Shown here: positions 45,600 through 54,750 of the stretch, piece after piece | Layout of the letters: each line of letters starts with the position of its first letter | Position numbering within the stretch: position 1 is the stretch's first letter | Source: Ructibacterium gallinarum | Lineage (GTDB): Bacteria; Bacillota; Clostridia; Monoglobales; Monoglobaceae | Direction: 5' to 3' | NCBI RefSeq assembly: GCF_014982785.1 | Contig: NZ_JADCKB010000001.1 | Span: 1 to 64,000 of the forward strand | DNA: 64,000 nt | The notes under the pieces: generated by a model | Told to the model about the DNA's origin: nothing | The model's database searches: none | What the model saw: the letters and a program-made list of their open reading frames with translations, nothing else | Translations under genes and position numbers: made by a program

Positions 45600-45806
45600 C
45601 TATCTTTCAACTTTGATTACACAGTCAGGGCACATGGTTGCACAAAAGGCACAGCCGATACATTTTTCCTGCTCTTTGACCGTTGCCGGATGAAAACCTT
45701 TTTCATTAATGATATCATAATCCATCACCACAATTTTTTTAGGACAAACCGTGGTGCATAATCCACAGCCTTTGCACCGGTCAGTCCGAAATGTCACTTT
45801 TGGCAT
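45600..45806 (-). CDS. vorD: 2-oxoacid:ferredoxin oxidoreductase, delta (ferredoxin) subunit
   Basis: A 68-residue 2[4Fe-4S] ferredoxin: C11, C14, C17, C21 and C49, C52, C55, C59, each in a C-x2-C-x2-C-x3-C pattern. It moves electrons from the beta subunit to soluble ferredoxin. It lies nine bases before the alpha gene. Confidence 0.93.
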   Translation of the reverse strand: MPKVTFRTDRCKGCGLCTTVCPKKIVVMDYDIINEKGFHPATVKEQEKCIGCAFCATMCPDCVIKVER

Positions 45807-45820
45807 ATTTTTCTCCTCCT

Positions 45821-46489
45821 TTAAAACATTAGATTGATATATAGCTGAAGCGGAAATTTCATATTCTCATATACAGCGGGAAGACCTGCGAGATTCTCCG
45901 GTGTACCGCTGATATAGGCAACTGGCAACCCCAATTTTTGGGCCACCTGTTCTGTCAGACGTTGTCCTTCCATAATAATTTCCGGTGTGGTATCCTCTTT
46001 TAAATGGGTATTGTTGATAAGCGCAGTAATGGGCATACGGGCGACTGCCGCAATTTCCTCAAAGGCCTCCTGTGCACCTTCCAGATCCGCAGTCAGCAGC
46101 CGGCGTTCATTGAGTACAAAAAACACATCGCACTCTTCCTGCTTAAAATATGGATAATACCGTCCCAGGGGAATGGTTCCATCCTCACCGCCGCCTACAT
46201 CAAATACTACGTACTTTTCCCTGTTGGTAAAAACACTGTAAATCTCTGCGGGCAATGCCGGATTTTCAATATTGCTGTTGGCAAATTCCGGCGCAATTAC
46301 CTCTATCCCGTGTTGTTTTAAAATCTGCTCTGCATCCTTGGTGCGAAAATAAGGGTTTACAATATCAAAGTCCACAATCACAACCTCTTTGCCCATCTTT
46401 CTGAGCATCAAAGCATAATTGACTGCCAGTTCTGTTTTTCCACTTCCATAATATCCTACAAACACAGTAATACGTTTGGGTTCTATCAT
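45821..46489 (-). CDS. P-loop ATPase linked to the oxidoreductase
   Basis: A 222-residue MinD/CobQ-like P-loop protein with a Walker A GYYGSGKTE (12-20), the deviant-type core VDFDIVNPYFRTKDAE, a Walker B-like VFDVGGGEDG and LINNTHLKEDT as a nucleotide-base motif. The family is found next to 2-oxoacid oxidoreductase genes in Clostridia; the role is unknown and could be metal or cofactor delivery or regulation. Its start overlaps the RseC-like gene by four bases. Confidence 0.75.
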   Translation of the reverse strand: MIEPKRITVFVGYYGSGKTELAVNYALMLRKMGKEVVIVDFDIVNPYFRTKDAEQILKQHGIEVIAPEFANSNIENPALPAEIYSVFTNREKYVVFDVGGGEDGTIPLGRYYPYFKQEECDVFFVLNERRLLTADLEGAQEAFEEIAAVARMPITALINNTHLKEDTTPEIIMEGQRLTEQVAQKLGLPVAYISGTPENLAGLPAVYENMKFPLQLYINLMF

Positions 46490-46899
46490 CTGTCTTCCTG
46501 CACCTCCTTGATACGTATCACCTTAATATCTTCTTTTTTCCCCCTGAAAACAAAGCGAACCAGACCAAAGCCAGCTGCCAAACCTAAGAAAGCGCCTAAC
46601 ACTGCCCCGCCTTCCTTTCCACTGATCCAGCTTCCAAGGACAGCGCCAGCCAGCATGGTTACCGCCATCAGTCCATAACCGCCAAAGGCACGTCCCAAAA
46701 ACTTTTTATCCGGCATTTCCAGTTCCACCGCCTCACCCACCTGAAAAGGCTGTTGAGGATTGTCCGGCACTGTCACAACCACGCCCTGACCGGAACACCC
46801 GCCGCAGGATGCGCAGTTTCCGCCGCAGGCAGAAATCCGTTCCACCTGCACACTTACTTTCCCGGCAGATACACTTATCACATATCCTGTTTGCTTCAT
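46486..46899 (-). CDS. SoxR-reducing/RseC-like Fe-S membrane protein
   Basis: A 137-residue RseC-type protein. Residues 25-35 hold four cysteines spaced CGGNCASCGGC (C25, C29, C32, C35), likely an Fe-S ligand set. Two membrane helices follow (about 74-92 and 98-117), then a basic tail. In gammaproteobacteria RseC belongs to the SoxR-reducing system; in Clostridia such proteins associate with Rnf or related redox complexes. Here it is translationally coupled to the P-loop ATPase, upstream of the oxidoreductase. Confidence 0.8.
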   Translation of the reverse strand: MKQTGYVISVSAGKVSVQVERISACGGNCASCGGCSGQGVVVTVPDNPQQPFQVGEAVELEMPDKKFLGRAFGGYGLMAVTMLAGAVLGSWISGKEGGAVLGAFLGLAAGFGLVRFVFRGKKEDIKVIRIKEVQEDR

Positions 46900-46909
46900 T
46901 TTCTGACGC

Positions 46910-48610
46910 CTACCGCCTTTCTTTTAAAACAGCTGCCATATCCAGCATTTCCTGTGCCGCCTGCAGCGTCAAATCGGTAATTTTTACCCCACCAATAATT
47001 CTCGCCAGTTCCGTCTTACGCTCCTCTTCGTCGAGCATTGTAACAGTTGTCCTGGTATGCGTATCATCAGAGCTTTTTTCAATCAAAAAATGAACATCTG
47101 CCATACTGGCAATCTGCGCCAAATGAGTGATACATAAAATCTGATGACTGCGCGCCAGCATACCAATTTTTTCCGCAATCTTCTGCGCCGCCCGGCCACT
47201 GACCCCAGTATCAATCTCGTCAAAAATCAAGGTTTCCACAATATCGCTGTCCGCCAAAACGGATTTTATGGCCAGCATGATCCGGGACATCTCACCGCCT
47301 GATGCAATTTTTTGCAGGGGTTTTAGCTCCTCCCCCGGATTTGCAGAAATTAAAAACTCCACATGGTCACAGCCAAGCGGCGTATACCGGATGGTTCCGT
47401 CGGCATTTTCCAACGGCTGTACACATACCGAAAACCGCATTTTCTGCATATCTAGATCAGATAGTTCCTCCATAATCCGTGTCTGCAAAGAAATGGCCGC
47501 TTCTTCCCGGGCAGCCGAAAGGGCCAACCCCTTTTCGTGCAGTACTTTCTGCTCCTTTTCTAATTCCGCACGCAGGCTTTCCCGCGCCGCATCACTATTT
47601 TCTATCTCATCCAGTTCCGCCTGGGCTTCCTCACAATACTTTAAAACCGCTTCGGCCGAACCGCCGTATTTTCTTTTTAACGTGGCATATACCTCCAGCC
47701 GCTCCTCAACCTGATTTAGTTCTCCCGGCTGATAATCAATATCCTCCGCATAAGACTTTAAATCATGAGTTACGTCCTCCAGTTCTGCCAAAACCGATGT
47801 TAATATTTCATGAAAGCCAGCAATTCGGGTATCATATGATACGACCGATTCCAAATCCCGAACTGCTGCCCCAATCTGATCATAGGCCGCCGCTTGACTT
47901 TCGTCACCATAAAGCGCCGCATATGCGCTTTCTGTATTCTCAGCAATTTGCTCAATATGCGCAAGATAACTGCGCCTCTCTTCCAGTTCCTCTTCTTCAT
48001 CCGATTTTAGCTGTGCTGCTCTAATTTCATTAACCTGATAAGAAAGAAGGTCAATCTTCCGCAGCCGTTCCGTTTCGTCTACCAATAGTTTGGTTAGTTT
48101 CCGGTTGATTTCAGATACTTTTTGATATTGCTTTCCATATTCCTGAAGAAGCGCATCATAATTTCCATAATCGTCCACAAAATGAATGTGTGTTTTGGGG
48201 GACAAAATACTTTGATTGTCATTTTGACCATGAATTGTCAAAAGACAAGCAGAGGCTTCCCGCAGGACACTAAGCGGAACCAAGTGCCCATTTATGCGGC
48301 ATTTGCTTTTACCGTCAACCCCGATCTGCCGGCTGATATACAACAGGTCATCCTCCGTTTCAATCCCCAATTCCAAAAGTTTTTCTGCCGCTGCAGGCGA
48401 TGGCTCAAACACAACATCCACTTCTGCTTTTTCAGCTCCGGTACGAATCAGATCTTTCGCCGAACGCTCACCCAGCGCCATATTGATAGAATCAATCAAA
48501 ATGGATTTTCCTGCACCCGTTTCACCTGTCAGTACATGAAAGCCATCACCAAAAGAAACTGTCACCTCTTCTATGACTGCTATATTTTTAATATGCAGTT
48601 CTCTGAGCAT
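46910..48610 (-). CDS. recN: DNA repair protein RecN
   Basis: SMC-like ATPase that gathers broken DNA ends during recombination repair. The 566-residue protein has Walker A GETGAGKS (29-36) with IDSINMALGERS, a central coiled coil, then LASGGEMSRIML-like IASGGEMSR signature, Walker B TLIFDEIDTGVSG and ITHLAQIA. Position after nadK is conserved in Firmicutes, though argR, which often lies between nadK and recN, is missing. The start follows CGGAGGTGAC. Confidence 0.95.
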   Translation of the reverse strand: MLRELHIKNIAVIEEVTVSFGDGFHVLTGETGAGKSILIDSINMALGERSAKDLIRTGAEKAEVDVVFEPSPAAAEKLLELGIETEDDLLYISRQIGVDGKSKCRINGHLVPLSVLREASACLLTIHGQNDNQSILSPKTHIHFVDDYGNYDALLQEYGKQYQKVSEINRKLTKLLVDETERLRKIDLLSYQVNEIRAAQLKSDEEEELEERRSYLAHIEQIAENTESAYAALYGDESQAAAYDQIGAAVRDLESVVSYDTRIAGFHEILTSVLAELEDVTHDLKSYAEDIDYQPGELNQVEERLEVYATLKRKYGGSAEAVLKYCEEAQAELDEIENSDAARESLRAELEKEQKVLHEKGLALSAAREEAAISLQTRIMEELSDLDMQKMRFSVCVQPLENADGTIRYTPLGCDHVEFLISANPGEELKPLQKIASGGEMSRIMLAIKSVLADSDIVETLIFDEIDTGVSGRAAQKIAEKIGMLARSHQILCITHLAQIASMADVHFLIEKSSDDTHTRTTVTMLDEEERKTELARIIGGVKITDLTLQAAQEMLDMAAVLKERR

Positions 48611-48632
48611 TTTCTGTCACCTCCGGCAACCG

Positions 48633-49481
48633 TCAATCCGATAATTTTTCACGTAGTACATCGAAGAAATTCCGATTGTTGGCATTAATTAATTTGGTCC
48701 TATACTGGGACCGGGTAACTTGTATATATTCTTCCGGCGCCAATACGTGCCGGCGTTTTCCATCTACCATCACCACAGCAGTTGACCGGTACGGAGGGCA
48801 AGAAACAATTTCAACCCGGTCATCCCCAGGAACCACCATAGACCGTGCTTTCAGCGTATGAGGACAAATTGGCGTCAGCATAATCGCATCCATCTCCGGA
48901 TGCATTACCGCTCCTCCGGCCGAAAGAGAATATGCCGTAGACCCTACTGCTGTTGCCGCAATCAATCCATCTGCCGAATAAGTTCCGATACAGGTGCCAT
49001 TGACCGAAGCAGACAATTTCACCATGCGGGAATATCCATCACCGGATACCACAACGTCATTTAAAGCTACAAATTTTCCAATTTCCCGGTTTTCATGAAA
49101 AATACCGCAATCAAGCATCATACAATTCATAACCGTATAATCCCCCCGGAGCAGGACATCAAAAATGGTATAATCTCCTTTTTCTGCCTGTGCCAAAAAG
49201 CCAAGATGTCCCAAATTGATCCCCATGAGCGGCAGATCGTATTGTGCTGCCCGAGGAGCGATTTCCAGTATGGTTCCATCACCGCCCAGCACCACTGCCG
49301 CCTGTGCGCTTTCCAGCATGGTTTCCATACTGCAGAAACAAACATCGCAAAAGCCGTCAGAAGAAAAGCGTTCTTCCATAAAGACGGTAATTTTGCGCCG
49401 CGTCAAAAGGGAAACTACATTTTTTGTCTCCGTCAAGCCAATATCACGCAGTGCGTTCGGAATTACTGCAATTCTTTCCAT
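48633..49481 (-). CDS. nadK: NAD kinase
   Basis: Phosphorylates NAD to NADP. The 282-residue protein has the GGDGT motif at 66-70 (catalytic Asp), GINLGHLGFL, the second signature ALNDVVVSG and TPICPHTL, with the diagnostic STAYSLSAGG. The ATG at 49481 is preferred because it gives the usual short N terminus and has GGTGA just upstream; a longer reading from 49493 or beyond overlaps the tlyA end. It follows tlyA directly. Confidence 0.93.
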   Translation of the reverse strand: MERIAVIPNALRDIGLTETKNVVSLLTRRKITVFMEERFSSDGFCDVCFCSMETMLESAQAAVVLGGDGTILEIAPRAAQYDLPLMGINLGHLGFLAQAEKGDYTIFDVLLRGDYTVMNCMMLDCGIFHENREIGKFVALNDVVVSGDGYSRMVKLSASVNGTCIGTYSADGLIAATAVGSTAYSLSAGGAVMHPEMDAIMLTPICPHTLKARSMVVPGDDRVEIVSCPPYRSTAVVMVDGKRRHVLAPEEYIQVTRSQYRTKLINANNRNFFDVLREKLSD

Positions 49482-49485
49482 TTCA

Positions 49486-50280
49486 TCACCCATCCAGCAC
49501 ACCGGATTCTTCCACCACTCTGCGGGCATCCGGCCATTGTTCTTCTCCCTGCAATCCAATGTACATCAAATATTCCACATTCCCCTCCGGTCCCCGGATC
49601 GGAGAATAATCCAGTCCTAAAATACAAAATCCCGTTTCCCGGGTAAAGGCAAGTACATTTTCTATCACCTCAAGGCGCACCGCTGCATCACGAACTACAC
49701 CTTTTTTTCCTACTTTTTCACGTCCCGCTTCAAACTGGGGTTTGATCAGACAAACTCCCCGCCCATTTTCTTGAAGCAGACGACGAATTGCTGGAAGCAC
49801 CAGCTTAAGAGAGATAAAAGATACGTCCACCGAAAAAAAATCCACCTTTTCCGGCACATTTTCCTCGGTAATATACCGGACATTGGTTCGCTCCAGATTG
49901 ATCACTCTCGGATCCTGCCGCAATTTCCATGCCAGCTGGCCATAACCCACATCAACAGCATAAACTTTCTTCGCGCCGTTTTGCAACATACAGTCCGTAA
50001 ACCCGCCGGTAGAAGCACCAATATCCATACAAATTTTATCTTGCAGGTCCAAACCGAAAGCTCCAAAGGCCTTTTCCAGTTTCAATCCGCCGCGGCTGAC
50101 ATATTTCAGTCCCTTGCCACGAATCTCGATTTGCTCCTGCCCAGTCACCATCTCTCCGGCCTTTGCGGCCTTTTGTTGATTCACATAAACTTCTCCGGCC
50201 ATGATCATGGATTGCGCCATGGAACGGCTTTTCACCAAACCATTTTCTACCAGATATACATCCAAACGCTGTTTAGCCAT
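49486..50280 (-). CDS. tlyA: TlyA-type rRNA 2'-O-methyltransferase (S4 + FtsJ-like)
   Basis: RNA methyltransferase of the TlyA/hemolysin A family that 2'-O-methylates 16S and 23S rRNA. The 264-residue protein has an N-terminal S4 RNA-binding domain (RLDVYLVENGLVKSRSMAQ, 4-60) and a Rossmann methyltransferase domain with DIGASTGGFTDC (SAM-binding), VYAVDVGYGQL and KPQFEAGREKVG. The KDKE-like tetrad is plausible. dxs-tlyA-nadK order is conserved in Clostridia. Start AAGGTGACG. Confidence 0.93.
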   Translation of the reverse strand: MAKQRLDVYLVENGLVKSRSMAQSMIMAGEVYVNQQKAAKAGEMVTGQEQIEIRGKGLKYVSRGGLKLEKAFGAFGLDLQDKICMDIGASTGGFTDCMLQNGAKKVYAVDVGYGQLAWKLRQDPRVINLERTNVRYITEENVPEKVDFFSVDVSFISLKLVLPAIRRLLQENGRGVCLIKPQFEAGREKVGKKGVVRDAAVRLEVIENVLAFTRETGFCILGLDYSPIRGPEGNVEYLMYIGLQGEEQWPDARRVVEESGVLDG

Positions 50281-50289
50281 ATCGTCACC

Positions 50290-52140
50290 TTACCAAACCA
50301 CTAATTTCATCAATTCCCGGGCAATCTGCTCCGGCGTCAATCCATATTTTTGTTTCAGTTCATTCACGCTTCCCTGCACAATGGGCTCATCCGGATAAGC
50401 AAAAATACGAACCCTCTTTTTCAGCAAGACCGTCAACTGCTGTCCAAAACCGCCTGTCACCACATTATCTTCAAGAGAAGCAATCATCTTTTTATTCTCA
50501 CAATATTTGCAAATATTAATTTCATCCATAGGTTTTATGATACCTACATCCAAAACTGCAACACGGATTCCATGCTTTTCCAGAATATCTGCAACTTTCA
50601 ATGCATCAAAAACCGTGGTACCTGCTGCCGCAATCAAAATATCATCTCCATCCCGCCGCAGATGTGCCTGCATATCCAAAGTTGGCTGATCCTCCGGCCA
50701 GGCTGGATGAAGCACCGTACCCCGCGGATAACGAATTGCCACCGGTCCCGTGCAGATATGAAACGCATATTCTAACATCCGGTCAAAGTCCCGGCTATTT
50801 GACGGAGACAAAATGGTAAATCCAGGCAGATGCGATAAATAGGAGATATCAAAGACACCCTGATGGGTCTCCCCGTCCCGCCCTACTGGGCCGCTGCGGT
50901 CAATGCAAAAAACGACATGCAATTTTTGCAGCGCCACATCATGCAGCAGTTGATCGTATGCACGCTGAAGAAAAGTAGAATATACTGCCAAACAAGGCAA
51001 CATTCCGCCTTTCGCCAAACCAGCTGCAAAGGTTACCGCGTGCTGTTCCGCAATACCCACATCAAAGAAACGTGCGGGAAACATTTTCTGAAATTTTGTC
51101 AACCCGGTTCCCAACGGCATTGCCGCTGTAATTGCTGTTATTTTGTTGTCCTTCTCAGCCAGACGACAAAGCGTTTGTCCAAAATATTCAGACCAGTCCA
51201 TTTCTTGTTTGGCGTCCAGCAACTGTCCGGTTTTCGAATCAAAACTTGGAACCCCATGAAACTGTCCCGGATTTTTTTCCGCCGGCAAATATCCCTTGCC
51301 CTTTTTGGTATGTACATGCACTAAAACTGGCTCTTGCCTTTTCTTGGCCTGGCGGAGAATGACTCTTAACTCTTCTATATTATGCCCATCTACAGGGCCG
51401 AGGTAGGTAAATCCCAGATCTTCAAACAAAACATTATGTACAATCAGTGGTTTTAACGCCTTTTTCAGTGCAGCAACACGTTTTTTCAGCGGAGGTCCTA
51501 TGAGCGGGATTTTATCCAGCACCGATTTTACATTGGATTTAAATTCAAAATATCGCCGGGTATTTCGGATCCGCTTAAGCCGCTTGGAAAGTCCTCCAAC
51601 ATTTTTGGAAATGGACATTCCGTTATCATTTAAAACCACAATCAGTGGAATTTTCATTGACCCGGCATGGTTCATGGCCTCAAACGCCATGCCGCCAGTT
51701 AAAGCCCCGTCACCGATCACAGCCACTGCCGTCCGATTTTCTCCTCGGAGCTTTGCTGCAGCCGCAAAACCCACCGCTGCAGAAATAGAAGTGGAACTAT
51801 GCCCTGTATTAAAGGTATCGCTTTCGTCCTCTTCGGTTTTCGGAAAACCACTAAGACCGCCAAATTGACGCAAGGTATCAAAGCATGGCCCCCTTCCAGT
51901 CAAAATTTTATGGGTGTATGCTTGATGGCCAACGTCCCATATTAACCGGTCATAATGTACATCAAAAACCTGATGCAGCGCAAGGGTCAGTTCTACCACG
52001 CCCAAATTAGCTGCCAAATGCCCACCGGTTTTTGCCACATGAGAAATCAAAAAATGTCGAATCTCATCAGCAAGAACCATCAGCTGCCCGTCAGAAAGTT
52101 TGCGCAGATCTCCAGAGGTATGAATTTGTTCTAAAATCAT
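50290..52140 (-). CDS. dxs: 1-deoxy-D-xylulose-5-phosphate synthase
   Basis: First enzyme of the MEP isoprenoid pathway, condensing pyruvate and glyceraldehyde 3-phosphate with TPP. The 616-residue protein carries VGHQAYTHKILTGR, the TPP motif GDGALTGGMAFEAMNHAG, DNGMSIS, and the transketolase-type domain with DVGIAEQHAVTFAAG, YSTFLQRAYDQ and RYPRG. Length is normal. The start follows AAAGGGGG. Confidence 0.96.
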   Translation of the reverse strand: MILEQIHTSGDLRKLSDGQLMVLADEIRHFLISHVAKTGGHLAANLGVVELTLALHQVFDVHYDRLIWDVGHQAYTHKILTGRGPCFDTLRQFGGLSGFPKTEEDESDTFNTGHSSTSISAAVGFAAAAKLRGENRTAVAVIGDGALTGGMAFEAMNHAGSMKIPLIVVLNDNGMSISKNVGGLSKRLKRIRNTRRYFEFKSNVKSVLDKIPLIGPPLKKRVAALKKALKPLIVHNVLFEDLGFTYLGPVDGHNIEELRVILRQAKKRQEPVLVHVHTKKGKGYLPAEKNPGQFHGVPSFDSKTGQLLDAKQEMDWSEYFGQTLCRLAEKDNKITAITAAMPLGTGLTKFQKMFPARFFDVGIAEQHAVTFAAGLAKGGMLPCLAVYSTFLQRAYDQLLHDVALQKLHVVFCIDRSGPVGRDGETHQGVFDISYLSHLPGFTILSPSNSRDFDRMLEYAFHICTGPVAIRYPRGTVLHPAWPEDQPTLDMQAHLRRDGDDILIAAAGTTVFDALKVADILEKHGIRVAVLDVGIIKPMDEINICKYCENKKMIASLEDNVVTGGFGQQLTVLLKKRVRIFAYPDEPIVQGSVNELKQKYGLTPEQIARELMKLVVW

Positions 52141-52168
52141 AAACTACCCCCTTTCTGCACACAACTTC

Positions 52169-53248
52169 TTAGTCCTCTTTTGGTTTCTCCTCGGATGAAG
52201 ATTCTTCATCCTTTTTTTCATCAACAAACTCCCGGTAATTGGTATAGGTATCATACATTCCGGAAGCATAATCCATATCTTTGCTTTCTTCCTCCGATTT
52301 CGTCTCCGAAAAAATATCGGATTTCACCGGATCCTCCGTATTGGTCAACATATACTTTTTCATTTTCGGATAAGCATTGAAATTGACCAGAAAAGCCGAA
52401 AAGCTCAGTAAAATAAACACTTCCAGCAACAAAATCACAATCAATATCAAAATAGAATAGCTGCCTCCGAAAAATACGGCGGCAAAAACGGAACCCATAT
52501 GTACTAAGAGCAAAATCAAAAAAACCAGCAAATTTGATGGCAATTTCCCCAAAGCAAACAGCATGGAATTACGGTACAAATCCTTCAATGACAACTGAAA
52601 AGTCACCATCAAGGGATAAATATAAAAATGCATCAAAGTATAAACCAGTGTCACAATGATAATGATATACCGCAGCGCCCCAATCAGTCCGGGCATCTGC
52701 ATATAAAACGTAATGGCAAAATACAAAAGAACAAACACCACAACATCAATAATAAAAACCACAATGGATTGCTTAAAATTGCTTTTGAGCGCATCTTTAA
52801 AATCGCTCCAGATCCAGGCATGCTCCTCCCGGGCAAAATTACGCAAAACATAGGTAACACCTGCCGTAGCCGGGCCCATACCCCAAAATACCACAAATAA
52901 GTAGGTAATTACAAATCGAACAAACAAGTCAAAAGTCACGATCAGCTGCGCACGCTGGTATTCAGCCAGTCCAGCATCTCCTGCGCTTTCTGCCATCTGC
53001 TGCGCTAAACTATTTAGCATTTCTGACATATTCGGAAGGGAAAGAATTCCGTTTGATACAATACCTGCAATCACAAATACTACTACAAATGTGGGAATAA
53101 GGGTCAACGCATAAATAAGATTCACCCGTACAAAATGCCAAAATTTTCTGAAAAAAATATCAAAAAACCGGAAAAAGCTCCGTTTTTGCGGAGCGTTCGG
53201 GTCAACCCCCTTACCGGGCTTATCAAAAGAACGTGTAAAAAGTCCCAT
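52169..53248 (-). CDS. DUF624-like (YesL-type) membrane protein
   Basis: A 359-residue integral membrane protein with six or seven hydrophobic segments (about 40-65, 111-132, 155-175, 183-200, 206-220, 245-270) and a long acidic tail (320-359). The N-terminal FFDIFFRKFWHFVRVNLIYALTLIP is typical of the DUF624/YesL group. Function is unknown. It follows the ComEA-like gene by 12 bases and precedes dxs by 28 bases. Confidence 0.65.
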   Translation of the reverse strand: MGLFTRSFDKPGKGVDPNAPQKRSFFRFFDIFFRKFWHFVRVNLIYALTLIPTFVVVFVIAGIVSNGILSLPNMSEMLNSLAQQMAESAGDAGLAEYQRAQLIVTFDLFVRFVITYLFVVFWGMGPATAGVTYVLRNFAREEHAWIWSDFKDALKSNFKQSIVVFIIDVVVFVLLYFAITFYMQMPGLIGALRYIIIIVTLVYTLMHFYIYPLMVTFQLSLKDLYRNSMLFALGKLPSNLLVFLILLLVHMGSVFAAVFFGGSYSILILIVILLLEVFILLSFSAFLVNFNAYPKMKKYMLTNTEDPVKSDIFSETKSEEESKDMDYASGMYDTYTNYREFVDEKKDEESSSEEKPKED

Positions 53249-53260
53249 TACAATATTCTC

Positions 53261-53671
53261 CTATTCTACTGTGACATAATTTTTAATTTGCTCAAACAGC
53301 TTATCTCCAATCCCTTGCACCTCATGTAACTGATCAATAGACTGGAAGCCGCCCAATTCTTCTCTTTTTTCTATAATCCGTTTGGATAAAACTTCCCCTA
53401 TGCCGTCCAAAAGGCACAATTCACTTTCCGTTGCTGTATTGATATTAATTTTGTCCTCAATTTCAGCAAGGGCACGATCTTCCTCTTCCTCCGTGCGAGG
53501 CGAAGAGGTTTCTTGTGCCATAGAAGCAGTTTCCGTCGGAGTCAGCGTAGTTTCCGGCGGCACGATTTCGGCACTGCGGTTTTGATACAATCGAAGACCG
53601 ATCATGTATACCGCAATAAGCAAAATCAAAATAGGGATTCCAAACGCGATCCTTTTCGTTTCCTTTCTCAT
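53261..53671 (-). CDS. ComEA-like membrane-anchored helix-hairpin-helix protein
   Basis: A 136-residue protein with a membrane segment near 8-27, a Thr/Glu-rich linker (33-72) and two helix-hairpin-helix motifs, ININTATESELCLLDGIGEV and FQSIDQLHEVQGIGDKL, at the C terminus. This is the layout of ComEA, the DNA receptor of natural transformation. It may bind DNA outside the membrane; no other com genes are near it. The start is uncertain (ATG at 53671 without a clear SD; TTG at 53680 is the alternative). Confidence 0.75.
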   Translation of the reverse strand: MRKETKRIAFGIPILILLIAVYMIGLRLYQNRSAEIVPPETTLTPTETASMAQETSSPRTEEEEDRALAEIEDKININTATESELCLLDGIGEVLSKRIIEKREELGGFQSIDQLHEVQGIGDKLFEQIKNYVTVE

Positions 53672-53676
53672 TTGAA

Positions 53677-54054
53677 TCAAAGAGGCGCGGGACGATTAAT
53701 CAAATGCAGCACATTGCCATCCGGATCTTCAAAAAACATGGTGCCAATCCCTTTTGCTGATACCGAAGCTTCTGTGAGCACCTTTACCCCTGCCTCCGTC
53801 AGCTTGGCAACCATCTCATCAAAATCATCAACAGAAATTGCGATATGCCGAATTCCGGTTGCCTTCATATCATGACTTCCACCGTCAATCTCGCTCTGCA
53901 CAAACTCAATCATACTTCCATCATCGGCTTTCAAAAAATAAGTTCCCTTGCCATTGTCATATACGATCTTCCAGCCAAACATCTTGATGTACCAATCTTT
54001 TAAAGCCGCCGTATCTTTAGAAAAAATTCCCACATGCTCAATACCAATTTTCAT
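53677..54054 (-). CDS. VOC/glyoxalase family protein
   Basis: A 125-residue vicinal-oxygen-chelate protein with two beta-alpha-beta-beta-beta repeats: GIEHVGIFSKDTAALKDWY and GIRHIAISVDDFDEMV, with the metal-type FFEDPDGNVLHLI. Candidate ligands are His, Glu, His and Glu. Activity is unknown; it could be a glyoxalase, dioxygenase or epimerase. It follows hisIE by 20 bases. Confidence 0.85.
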   Translation of the reverse strand: MKIGIEHVGIFSKDTAALKDWYIKMFGWKIVYDNGKGTYFLKADDGSMIEFVQSEIDGGSHDMKATGIRHIAISVDDFDEMVAKLTEAGVKVLTEASVSAKGIGTMFFEDPDGNVLHLINRPAPL

Positions 54055-54074
54055 ATCGCTCTTCTCCTTTTTTC

Positions 54075-54716
54075 TTATTTTTTATACCGTGACGAAAGTT
54101 CTTCAAATACATCATCCCAGGTCAGGCCTTCCTCAACCAAAACCACAGAAAGATGATACAGTAGATCCGCCGTTTCATACTGCACTTCAGACTTTACATA
54201 ATTTTTAGAAGCAATGATAACCTCAGCAGATTCCTCTCCCACTTTTTTCAGCATTTTATCAATGCCTTTTTCAAATAAATAATTTGTATAGGATCCTTCC
54301 TTCGGATTCTTCACACGGTCGACAATGACGTTATATACATCATACAAAATTTTGGGGTTCCGTCCCAATCCCGTAGGCACTTCCACAAGTTTTCCGTCTA
54401 CCACTCTGCGGTAAAAGCACGAAGGATGACCGGTATGGCAAGCAGCGCCTTCCTGATCGATTTTTAAAACCAGTGCATCGCCGTCACAATCCACCAAAAT
54501 TTCTTTCACATGCTGAACATGCCCAGAAGTCGCACCTTTTTCCCAAAGTTCCTGTCTGCTACGGCTAAAATAAGTCGCTTTTCCTGTTTTGATGGTTTGT
54601 GCAAGACTCTCCTCATTCATGTATGCGCACATTAAAACCTCTCCGCTCAGCGCATCCTGTGCAATCGCTGGGATTAACCCGTTTTCGTCAAACTTCAATT
54701 CTTTCATAAACTCCAT
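54075..54716 (-). CDS. hisIE: Bifunctional phosphoribosyl-AMP cyclohydrolase / phosphoribosyl-ATP pyrophosphatase
   Basis: Fused HisI and HisE, 213 residues, catalysing steps 3 and 2 of histidine synthesis. The HisI part (1-110) has [22 protein letters not shown] and the zinc-type [10 protein letters not shown]; the HisE part (about 125-213) has [24 protein letters not shown] and ETADLLYHL. Fusion of the two is common in Firmicutes. The ATG at 54716 follows AAAGGTG; longer in-frame starts overlap hisA and are not preferred. Confidence 0.95.
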   Translation of the reverse strand: MEFMKELKFDENGLIPAIAQDALSGEVLMCAYMNEESLAQTIKTGKATYFSRSRQELWEKGATSGHVQHVKEILVDCDGDALVLKIDQEGAACHTGHPSCFYRRVVDGKLVEVPTGLGRNPKILYDVYNVIVDRVKNPKEGSYTNYLFEKGIDKMLKKVGEESAEVIIASKNYVKSEVQYETADLLYHLSVVLVEEGLTWDDVFEELSSRYKK

Positions 54717-54750
54717 GATTAACACCTTTCTTTTTTGAAATAAGATACAT

